64,000 nt of DNA, taken from NCBI GenBank assembly GCA_040905685.1, contig JBBDRB010000100.1, positions 14,963 through 78,962 of the forward strand, written 5' to 3'. Below, one piece after another: positions 43,734 to 51,818 of the stretch. Position 1 is the first letter of the stretch, and every line of letters starts with the position of its first letter. Source of the stretch: JBBDMU01 sp040905685 (GTDB lineage: Bacteria > Bacteroidota > Rhodothermia > Balneolales > Natronogracilivirgulaceae). A program made the position numbers and the translations under genes. The notes below the pieces were generated by a model. That model was not told where the DNA came from, ran no database searches, and saw nothing but the letters and a program-made list of their open reading frames with translations.

Positions 43734-46700
43734 TTAATCTGTGGTGACCACATTACGTTCCGGTTCGTAGTTCAGGTTCGGGCTGAGCCATTTTTCGACT
43801 TCCTGTACGCTCATTTTTTTCCGTATGGCATATTCCACGATCTGATCCCGGCTGATCTTTCCGAGGGCAAAATATTCGGAGTCAGGGTGCGCCAAATACA
43901 GCCCGCTCACCGATGAGGCCGGGTACATGGCATAGTTTTCGGTCAGGATGATGCCCGTGTTTTTTTCCACTTCAAGCAGATCAAACAGCGTGCGCTTCTC
44001 GGTGTGGTCCGGGTTGGCCGGGTAGCCCGGTGCCGGGCGGATACCCGTATATTTCTCTTTAATCAGGTCTTCGTTCGAAAAGCTTTCATCCTGGGCATAC
44101 CCCCAAATCTCCCGCCTGACTTTCTTGTGCATCAGTTCGGCAAAGGCTTCGGCCAGGCGGTCGGCCATGGCTTTGACCATGATGGTATTGTAGTCATCGT
44201 GATCTTTCCTGAACCGGTCGATTATCTCTTCTATGCCCAGGCCGGCCGTCACGGCAAAGCCGCCGATATAGTCGTTTATACCCGTTTCTTTGGGGGCGAT
44301 AAAATCAGACAGGGCCCGGTTGGTTTGCCCCTTTCGCTTTTGGGTCTGCTGGCGCAGTGTCCGGAAGACGGTTTGCACTTCGGTTCGGGATTCATCGGTG
44401 TATATCTCTATATCATCACCCACGGCGTTAGCCGGGAAAAGGCCGCAGACGGCCTGGGCTTTAAGCTGTTTTTGGGAGATAATCGTATCGAGCAGCTCGT
44501 TGGCATCGTCAAAGAGTTTCCGGGCTTCTTCCCCTACGTGTTTATCCTCGAATATTTTGGGGTATTTCCCGCTTAACTGCCAGGTGATGAAAAAAGGCGT
44601 CCAGTCTATGCAGGTGCGTATTTCTTCCAGGGAATAATCGTTGAAGACGGTCACACCGGTTTGGTTGGGCTTTTTAACCGTAGTGGCCTCCCAGTTTATT
44701 TCCTGTTTGTTATCCCGGGCCTTTTCAAGCGGCAGATAGGTTTTGGTCTGCTTGCGATTTTCATGGGTTTCCCTGAGTCCGGCATATTCCTTTTTCATTT
44801 TTTCAGCGAACCCATCCTTTTGGGAATCGGTGATCAGGTTATTGACCACGGTCACGCTGCGGGAGGCATCGAGAACGTGGATCACCGGCTGGGAATATTT
44901 GGGTTCAATCTTGACGGCCGTATGGATCCGGGAAGTGGTAGCCCCGCCAATAAGAAGCGGTTGTTTAAAACCGGAGCGCTCCAGCTCCATGGCCACGTGA
45001 GCCATCTCGTCGAGAGACGGAGTGATAAGTCCGCTAAGGCCGATAACATCCACTTTTTCTTCCCGTGCCGTGTCCAGGATTTTCCGGGCCGGAACCATCA
45101 CGCCCAGGTCAATGACATCGAAATTATTACAGGCCAGAACCACGCCCACGATGTTTTTGCCGATATCATGCACATCTCCCTTCACCGTAGCCAGCAGTAC
45201 TTTGGCCTGGGGACGCAAGTCTTTGATCTTCTCTTTTTCCTTTTCAATATAGGGGATCAGAATAGCGACGGCTTTTTTCATGACCCGGGCGCTTTTCACC
45301 ACCTGAGGCAGGAACATTTTTCCGGCGCCGAACAGATCGCCGACGATATTCATACCGTCCATCAAAGGGCCTTCAATGACCTCGATGGGCTTGTCGTATT
45401 TTTGGCGGGCCTCCTCGGTATCTTCTTCCACATAGTCGACAATACCCTTCAGCAGGGCGTGCTCTATGCGTTTCTCCACGGTATTGTTTCGCCATTCATC
45501 CTTTTTGGTATCATCTTTTTTGGTCTCCTTCACGCTTTCGGCAAAATCGACAAGCCTTTCGGTGGCGTCAGGGCGGCGGTTGAACAGCACATCCTCGACC
45601 AGTTCCAGCAGGTCTTTAGGGACATTTTCATACACCTCGAGCTGGCCCGCATTGACGATCCCCATATCCATACCGGCCTTGATGGCATGATATAAAAAGG
45701 CCGAATGCATGGCTTCCCGTACGGGATTATTGCCCCGGAAGGAAAATGAGAAATTACTAACCCCCCCGCTAACCTTGGCATGGGGCAGGTTTTCCTTGAT
45801 CCAGCGGGTGGCCTTTAAAAAATCGACCCCGTAGTTATTATGCTCCTCGAGCCCCGTTGCCACCGTAAGAATGTTGGGATCGAATATGATGTCCTGAGCC
45901 GGAAAGCCGACATCTTCGGTGAGAATGCGATAGGCCCGCCGGCAAATCTCAATTCTCCGCTCGTAGTTATCGGCCTGGCCCTGCTCGTCAAATGCCATGA
46001 CGATGACGGATGCCCCGTACTGCAGAACCTTGCGGGCCTGCTCTTTAAAATTCTCTTCGCCTTCCTTCAGGCTGATCGAATTGACAATGCCGCGGCCCTG
46101 CAGGCATTTCAGTCCGGCTTCCAGAACCGTCCATTTGGAGGAGTCCACCATGACGGGGACCCTGGAAATATCGGGCTCTGATCCCATAAGATTGAGGAAT
46201 TTGACCATAATCTCCTCGGATTCGAGCATGCCCTCATCGAGATTGACATCCACGATCTGGGCCCCGTTTTCGACCTGCTCGCGTGCAATGGAAAGGCCTT
46301 CCTCGTAATCTCCATTCATGATCAGGCGCTTGAACTTCTTTGATCCGGTTACATTGGTTCGCTCGCCCACGTTGATAAAATTGGTCTCCGGCCGCACGGT
46401 CAGCGGTTCGAGTCCGCTCAGCTGCATGTAGGGGCTGGGTTCGGGAACCTTCCTTGGCGGTTTGCCTTCGGCCGCTTCGGCAATGGCTTTGATGTGTTCC
46501 GGGGTGGTTCCGCAGCACCCCCCCACGATGTTGATGAATCCTTCGTCAATATACCCGGATATCTGGCCGGATAAAAATTCCGGGGTCTCGTCATATCCTC
46601 CAAACTCATTGGGCAGGCCGGCATTGGGATACAGGCTGACCCGGCTGGACGCCACCTTGGAAAGTTCCTGGATATACGGGCGCATCTGCTCAGAGCCCAG

Positions 46701-47447
46701 CGCGCAATTGAGGCCGACGCTTAACAGGTTCTTCGTATGGGAGACGGAAATCCAAAAGGCTTCGGTTACCTGACCGGAGAGTGTTCGCCCGCTGTTATCC
46801 ACGATGGTGCCTGAAATCATGACCGGGACCTCGCTTCCCGTCTCATTGCGATATTCCTGGATGGCGTACAGGGCAGCCTTGCAGTTTAAGGTGTCGAAGA
46901 TCGTTTCGACGAGCAGGATATCCACGCCGCCATCCATCAAACCAGGTATTTGTTCCCGGTAACAGCGGCAAACCTCATCAAAGGTGACCGCCCGGTAGCC
47001 GGGGTCATTGACATCGGGTGAAAGGGAAAGCGTTTTATTGGTCGGTCCCAGGGCGCCGGCGACAAATCGGGGCCTGGATGGATTTTTTGTTGTAAAGGCG
47101 TCGGCTGCCTCCCTGGCTAGTTTGGCCGATGCCAGGTTCAGTTCATAGGTCAAATCCTCCTGATTGTAATCGGCCAGCGAGATCGGATTGGAGCTGAAGG
47201 TATTGGTTTCTATGATATCGGAACCGGCGGCCAGGAAATCACGGTGAATGGAACGGATAATTTCAGGCCGGGTCAGGCTCAGCAAATCGTTATTTCCCTT
47301 CAGATCCTGATCCGTATCCTTAAAACGGTCACCCCGGAAATCATCCTCATTAAGATGATAGTCCTGGATCATCGTACCCATGGCCCCGTCCAGAATCAGG
47401 ATGCGTTTCTCGAGTTGGCTGAATAAAAGTTTACTGCGGTCCGGCAT
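43734..47447 (-). CDS. metH: B12-dependent methionine synthase
   Basis: 1237 residues, full length (E. coli 1227). Domains in order: homocysteine-binding zinc domain (ILILDGAMGTMIQDY; zinc cysteines in VGLNCALG and VGGCCGTTPEHI); pterin domain (NFINVGERTNVTGSKKF); cobalamin domain with the base-off histidine motif KGDVHDIGKNIVG; and the AdoMet reactivation domain (RPAPGYPANPDHTEK). It methylates homocysteine to methionine using methyltetrahydrofolate. ATG at 47447. The 105-base upstream gap is too short for a full cobalamin riboswitch and I see none. Confidence 0.97.
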   Translation of the reverse strand: MPDRSKLLFSQLEKRILILDGAMGTMIQDYHLNEDDFRGDRFKDTDQDLKGNNDLLSLTRPEIIRSIHRDFLAAGSDIIETNTFSSNPISLADYNQEDLTYELNLASAKLAREAADAFTTKNPSRPRFVAGALGPTNKTLSLSPDVNDPGYRAVTFDEVCRCYREQIPGLMDGGVDILLVETIFDTLNCKAALYAIQEYRNETGSEVPVMISGTIVDNSGRTLSGQVTEAFWISVSHTKNLLSVGLNCALGSEQMRPYIQELSKVASSRVSLYPNAGLPNEFGGYDETPEFLSGQISGYIDEGFINIVGGCCGTTPEHIKAIAEAAEGKPPRKVPEPSPYMQLSGLEPLTVRPETNFINVGERTNVTGSKKFKRLIMNGDYEEGLSIAREQVENGAQIVDVNLDEGMLESEEIMVKFLNLMGSEPDISRVPVMVDSSKWTVLEAGLKCLQGRGIVNSISLKEGEENFKEQARKVLQYGASVIVMAFDEQGQADNYERRIEICRRAYRILTEDVGFPAQDIIFDPNILTVATGLEEHNNYGVDFLKATRWIKENLPHAKVSGGVSNFSFSFRGNNPVREAMHSAFLYHAIKAGMDMGIVNAGQLEVYENVPKDLLELVEDVLFNRRPDATERLVDFAESVKETKKDDTKKDEWRNNTVEKRIEHALLKGIVDYVEEDTEEARQKYDKPIEVIEGPLMDGMNIVGDLFGAGKMFLPQVVKSARVMKKAVAILIPYIEKEKEKIKDLRPQAKVLLATVKGDVHDIGKNIVGVVLACNNFDVIDLGVMVPARKILDTAREEKVDVIGLSGLITPSLDEMAHVAMELERSGFKQPLLIGGATTSRIHTAVKIEPKYSQPVIHVLDASRSVTVVNNLITDSQKDGFAEKMKKEYAGLRETHENRKQTKTYLPLEKARDNKQEINWEATTVKKPNQTGVTVFNDYSLEEIRTCIDWTPFFITWQLSGKYPKIFEDKHVGEEARKLFDDANELLDTIISQKQLKAQAVCGLFPANAVGDDIEIYTDESRTEVQTVFRTLRQQTQKRKGQTNRALSDFIAPKETGINDYIGGFAVTAGLGIEEIIDRFRKDHDDYNTIMVKAMADRLAEAFAELMHKKVRREIWGYAQDESFSNEDLIKEKYTGIRPAPGYPANPDHTEKRTLFDLLEVEKNTGIILTENYAMYPASSVSGLYLAHPDSEYFALGKISRDQIVEYAIRKKMSVQEVEKWLSPNLNYEPERNVVTTD

Positions 47448-47552
47448 AGTTCGAAATTTGATCTTAGGTGTAATAAAAATGAACGTTTATACGGCATAAA
47501 ATACTAATATTTATCCCCGATGCTGAACGTAATACAAATAACGCAGAATAGC

Positions 47553-48143
47553 TCAATTAAAATCCACGCCCCTTTGTATTACATAAAACCGATGAGCATA
47601 AACAAAAAAGGAGAATAACATCAGAACAACGGTCAACGTGAGCAGCATGGTCTTCACGTGGTCAAAACCCGGTACGAAAAAGGAGGTTATCCAGTAAAGC
47701 GTCAGGATATTTACATACACTTTGCCCGACATAACCGACATGGCCACCTTGCCGTGTTTCTTTTTGATGAAGTATGAACCAGCCAGGATCAGGGAATCCC
47801 GGATCAGAAGCAAGCCGAAAAACCACAGCGGTATTAACTGAAGGTACATGGCATACAGAAACAGGATGCTGGCGCACAGCTTATCGGCTAACGGATCTAC
47901 ATATTTGCCCAGTTCGGTAATCTGGTCCAGTTTCCTGGCGGCCAGTCCGTCGAGATAGTCTGAAATGACAATATAACCGATCAGCACGGCGACAATACCC
48001 AGAGCCGCATCGCCCATTTGCTGATGTATAACGATGATTGGGAAGGGCGTTATAATACGTGAAAATGAAATTATGTTTGAAACGGTGTACCAGTCACCTT
48101 TCACCTTGATTTTGCGACCGTCTATGTTCCGGGATGATTCCAA
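47553..48143 (-). CDS. CDP-alcohol phosphatidyltransferase (PgsA-like)
   Basis: 196-residue inner-membrane enzyme with about five helices. The signature D-x2-DGxxAR-x8-G-x3-D-x3-D is met by DYLDGLAARKLDQITELGKY plus VDPLADK. It transfers a phosphatidyl group from CDP-diacylglycerol to an alcohol; by similarity glycerol 3-phosphate (PgsA), but the acceptor is not certain because Bacteroidota carry several paralogues. It is upstream of metH on the same strand (105-base gap). Confidence 0.88.
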   Translation of the reverse strand: MESSRNIDGRKIKVKGDWYTVSNIISFSRIITPFPIIVIHQQMGDAALGIVAVLIGYIVISDYLDGLAARKLDQITELGKYVDPLADKLCASILFLYAMYLQLIPLWFFGLLLIRDSLILAGSYFIKKKHGKVAMSVMSGKVYVNILTLYWITSFFVPGFDHVKTMLLTLTVVLMLFSFFVYAHRFYVIQRGVDFN

Positions 48144-48261
48144 AAATGATATACCTGAATACCTTAAAAACGTTATTGTTCATTAATATTTTGAACTTAA
48201 AAGAGTAACTTAAGTTATTAAAACCTTAGATAAAGAGAAACAAGTAACGATTACTATCATT

Positions 48262-48834
48262 ATGCCGCAGAAACTGATTGAACGAAAGATCGATTCGAAA
48301 AAAGTTTATTCCGGTGAATTGCTTCACGTTTACAAAGACAGCGTAGAGCTTCCCGATGGCACGATATCCGGACGGGAATGGATCAAACATCCCGGAGCCT
48401 CGGCTGTCCTGCCGGTTTTCGATAATGGGGAAGTCATGCTTATCAAACAATTCCGTTACCCGCTTTCCCAGATCTTTTATGAGGTTCCTGCCGGCAAAAT
48501 TGATGAAGGCGAACCTCCGGGAGTAACGGCCGAAAGGGAACTGGAAGAGGAGACGGGTCTGGTTTGCGGGCATATGGCCTATGTAGGTCATTTTTATCCC
48601 GTTATCGGGTACAGTGATGAGGTCATCCATTTTTACACAGCCTGGGGGTTGACCCAAAGCCGGCAGAACGTAGACGCCGACGAATTTGTCCAGCTCGTGC
48701 GAATGCCCTTGCACGAAGCCATCACCATGATAGAGAACGGGCAGATCAGCGATGGCAAGACCATGGCCTGTATCTACCGGACCCTGAACTGGTGGGGTCG
48801 GCACGGACCGTTTGCGGTGAAGACAAAACGCTGA
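48262..48834 (+). CDS. NUDIX hydrolase, ADP-ribose pyrophosphatase-like
   Basis: 190 residues. The Nudix box GKIDEGEPPGVTAERELEEE plus TGL lies at 78-100 and has all consensus positions. MLIKQFRYPLSQIFYEVPAGKI and the later YPVIGYSDEVIHFY fit the ADP-ribose/NDP-sugar diphosphatase group (NudF-like). It hydrolyses a nucleoside diphosphate linked to another moiety. ATG at 48262; divergent from the phosphatidyltransferase. Confidence 0.9.
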   Translation: MPQKLIERKIDSKKVYSGELLHVYKDSVELPDGTISGREWIKHPGASAVLPVFDNGEVMLIKQFRYPLSQIFYEVPAGKIDEGEPPGVTAERELEEETGLVCGHMAYVGHFYPVIGYSDEVIHFYTAWGLTQSRQNVDADEFVQLVRMPLHEAITMIENGQISDGKTMACIYRTLNWWGRHGPFAVKTKR

Positions 48835-48944
48835 TAACGTGTTTTTATTAATTACTTAATAAACTTACATTACAGAAACCGTGAACCAACTTTCGACCAT
48901 ACTCCATCTTTTCCGACCGGATTGTATTCCTATAAACCTGTGAC

Positions 48945-50645
48945 GTGATCCAGAGCCTGTACATAAAAGATTTCGCGCTGATTGATGAACTCGAAGTTTC
49001 CTTTGCTCCGGGGCTGAATATCCTGACCGGGCAAACCGGTGCCGGCAAATCCATCATCATCGGTGCACTGAACATGATCCTGGGCGAGCGGGCCGATACG
49101 GATATGATCCGGCACGGAACGCGGAAAGCGGTGGCCGAAGCCGTCATGAATGTCGGCGATGCCGAATCGGTTAAGAGCATATTGACTGAACACGCCGTGG
49201 ATTTCGGCCGTGTCTTGATCCTGCGCCGGGAAATCCGGGATTCAGGCAGCAGGGCCTTCATCAACGATACTCCGGTCAATATCGCGGTGCTTCGACAGGT
49301 GGGGGATTTGCTCGTAGACCTGCACGGACAGCATGACCATCAGCTGCTTCTCAAAGAGGAAAACCACCATAAAGTGGTGGATGGCTTCCCCGGCGTTTCC
49401 AAAGCATTGACCCGCTACCGGTCGGTTTTCAAGGAGTCCTCGGCCCTGATGAATGAACTCTCCATGCTTAAAAAGCGGGAACGCGAACTGAGGGAAAAAC
49501 TTGAATTATACCGTTATCAGTACAAAGAGCTGGAAGCTGCCGAACTTGATAACGAGGAGATCTCGGCCATGGAAGCCGAGATGAAGCTGCTTGACAATGC
49601 CGAGGATCTCGATCAGAAAGCGGCCCTGATCACCGAACTGGGAACCAATGGCGAGGCCAACCTCACCGGAATACTGGAAACGCTGCAATCTGCCATTGCC
49701 GACATGGCTGGCATCGAACCTGAATTTGATACCTATTCCCGTGAACTTAACACAGCGGCCATCAGCATTCAGGAAATGCTGCGATTTACCGAAAGATATC
49801 GGGCAAACATAGAGTTTAATCCCACCCGTCTGGATCAGCTCCGGCAGCAGCAAACCTCCCTGAACCGGCTGGAAAAAAAATACGGGAGGACCCTTGAGCA
49901 ACTGGTTGTTTACCGTAACGAACTCAGGGACAACCTGAACCTGGCCGAGAATTTTGACCTGGAGATTGAGCAGCTTCAGCAAAAAGTGGACGCTCAGCTT
50001 GAAAAACTAAAAGAAGTTGCCCGGGCCCTCCACGAATCCAGGACCAAAGAAGGAAAAATCCTGTCCGGCCGGATGGAGAAGGAGTTGCACGGGCTCGGTA
50101 TACCTCACGCGACTTTCGGGGTTCGGGTAAACTACATGGTCAGCGATAAAGGCTGGATCACCCTGGAAGGCAAAAAATTGGCCTGTACCGATCAGGGGTG
50201 TGATGATGTTTCTTTTTTCATTTCCACCAATAAAGGCGAACAGCCTAAAGCTCTGATCAAGATCGCTTCAGGGGGTGAAATAAGCAGGGTGATGCTGGCC
50301 CTTAAATCCATTGCCGCTATGGAACAGCGTCTGCCGGTTATGATTTTCGATGAAATTGATACCGGCATCAGCGGCGCTGTTGCCGAACGGGTGGGCGAAA
50401 CCATGAGAACCCTTTCCAGTCATTGCCAGATAATCGCCATTACGCATCAGGCCCAAATTGCCGGACAGGCCCACCATCACTTCAGTGTTGAAAAATACGA
50501 GGAAACCGACCGGACCGTCACCCATATAAAACTTCTCAACCGCCAGGAACGCATACACGAGATAGCGTCGATCATCAGCGGGGCGGAAGTCGGTGAACAT
50601 GCCCTCGCCAGCGCAAAGGAAATGATCGATAAAAACAATGGTTAA
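48945..50645 (+). CDS. recN: DNA repair protein RecN
   Basis: 566-residue SMC-like ATPase acting early at double-strand breaks. Seen: IQSLYIKDFALIDELEVSF, Walker A GQTGAGKS at 29-36, LVDLHGQHDHQLLL, a long coiled-coil middle (about 150-370), and LKIASGGEISRVMLALKS-type signature (here IKIASGGEISRVML) with Walker B PVMIFDEIDTGISG. The start is GTG at 48945. Followed after 21 bases by an alpha/beta hydrolase. Confidence 0.96.
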   Translation: MIQSLYIKDFALIDELEVSFAPGLNILTGQTGAGKSIIIGALNMILGERADTDMIRHGTRKAVAEAVMNVGDAESVKSILTEHAVDFGRVLILRREIRDSGSRAFINDTPVNIAVLRQVGDLLVDLHGQHDHQLLLKEENHHKVVDGFPGVSKALTRYRSVFKESSALMNELSMLKKRERELREKLELYRYQYKELEAAELDNEEISAMEAEMKLLDNAEDLDQKAALITELGTNGEANLTGILETLQSAIADMAGIEPEFDTYSRELNTAAISIQEMLRFTERYRANIEFNPTRLDQLRQQQTSLNRLEKKYGRTLEQLVVYRNELRDNLNLAENFDLEIEQLQQKVDAQLEKLKEVARALHESRTKEGKILSGRMEKELHGLGIPHATFGVRVNYMVSDKGWITLEGKKLACTDQGCDDVSFFISTNKGEQPKALIKIASGGEISRVMLALKSIAAMEQRLPVMIFDEIDTGISGAVAERVGETMRTLSSHCQIIAITHQAQIAGQAHHHFSVEKYEETDRTVTHIKLLNRQERIHEIASIISGAEVGEHALASAKEMIDKNNG

Positions 50646-50666
50646 GAAATAGCCCGTGCCTCTGTA

Positions 50667-51455
50667 ATGCCTGTCTACGAATACAACAGCCTGCCCGTTC
50701 ACTACAAAAGAACAGGCACCGGAAAGCCGCTCCTGGTTCTTCACGGCTGGGGAAGCAGCAGTGACGTTATGATGCCGCTGGCCAGGCAGCTGGCCCCAAC
50801 GCATACCTGTTACCTGCCGGACCTGCCCGGATTCGGTGCAACGCCCCCACCGGACAGCCCCTGGCGGATTGATGACTATGCAGATCTTATCCATGATTTT
50901 ATCCGTGACCTGGAACTAAAAGAACCGGATATCCTTGCTCATTCATTCGGCGGCCGGATCATCCTAAAGCTCAGCGCACGCGATAAGGCCGGGAGCCTGC
51001 TTGGCAAGATTCTGATAACCGGAGGAGCGGGAATGAAACCGCGCAGAAAGGCTTCCTTCTACCTCAGAAAATACCTTGCCAGAATCCTGAAAGCCCCCTT
51101 TATGCTGCTGCCTTCAACACTCCGGGAACCCTCTTTGCGCTGGCTCCGAAACACCTCGCTCTGGAAGAAGCTGGGGTCGGGAGAATACCAGCAGCTCCAG
51201 GGTGTGATGCGGGAAACATTTGTCCATACGGTGACCGAATTTCTCGAACCCTGCCTGCCGGAAATCCACCATGAGGTGCTGCTGCTTTGGGGGCTGCAAG
51301 ACGATGCCACACCCCTGTACCAGGCCCGCCGAATGGAAGAAGGGATCCATTCTGCGGCACTGATCACCATTGACGAGGCCGGACATTATGCCTTTTTGGA
51401 CCAACCCCGAAAATTCACCCTTATAGCCGAAGCCTTCTATACCTCTTCAGGCTGA
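50667..51455 (+). CDS. alpha/beta hydrolase
   Basis: 262 residues, soluble. Seen: LLVLHGWGSSSDVMMPLA (oxyanion HGWG), nucleophile elbow AHSFGG with Ser93, LLLWGLQDDATPLY with the acid Asp, and DEAGHYAFLDQP with the catalytic His. An intact triad is therefore expected. The family acts on esters, lactones or peptides; the substrate is not evident. Probably co-transcribed with recN, and followed by a 363-base AT-rich gap. Confidence 0.85.
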   Translation: MPVYEYNSLPVHYKRTGTGKPLLVLHGWGSSSDVMMPLARQLAPTHTCYLPDLPGFGATPPPDSPWRIDDYADLIHDFIRDLELKEPDILAHSFGGRIILKLSARDKAGSLLGKILITGGAGMKPRRKASFYLRKYLARILKAPFMLLPSTLREPSLRWLRNTSLWKKLGSGEYQQLQGVMRETFVHTVTEFLEPCLPEIHHEVLLLWGLQDDATPLYQARRMEEGIHSAALITIDEAGHYAFLDQPRKFTLIAEAFYTSSG

Positions 51456-51481
51456 TTATCTGTACAAAACAGGGACAGGAT

Positions 51482-51513
51482 TTATACAGAAGTTATTCAC
51501 ATATTTATACACA
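51482..51513 (+). promoter_or_regulatory. cluster of three DnaA-box-like sites
   Basis: TTATACAGA (51482-51490, one mismatch), TTATTCACA (51493-51501) and TTATACACA (51505-51513), all in the same direction and starting 11 and 12 bases apart, about one helical turn. The consensus used is TTATNCACA. The AT-rich tract to the right could act as an unwinding element. Confidence 0.5.
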
Positions 51514-51818
51514 CGACAACAAAGTTTTCATTTTGTCATCGCCCTTCCCGGGTCCTGAAAATCCCTTTCTTTTTAATAATTCTGTCACCCTTTATTAGAA
51601 TTTATTAATATTTTTTTTATGATTACGCTGGCTGTTAATTTAAAAACAGGATACGGACAACATGTTGACTTGAACTTAAATAATTATATATTAATAGCTC
51701 ACTACTTATTAGTATAATTTATTAAATGGCCTGCTTGAAATACGGTATAAAATTATTTGATTCAGGCCTGACAGGAAACGTAAAAGGACTACTTCATCAC
51801 AACAAATAAGGCAAGCGA
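51514..51818. other. AT-rich intergenic tract
   Basis: About 300 bases without any credible gene, running from the DnaA-box-like cluster to the histidine kinase. It contains long A/T stretches (51570-51620 and 51670-51725) and no strong hairpin. It may hold the kinase promoter or belong to a replication origin; I see no other feature. Confidence 0.6.

Noticed and set aside
47448..47552. Cobalamin riboswitch ahead of metH
   Set aside because: The gap is about 105 bases, shorter than the riboswitch, and has no B12-box-like sequence.
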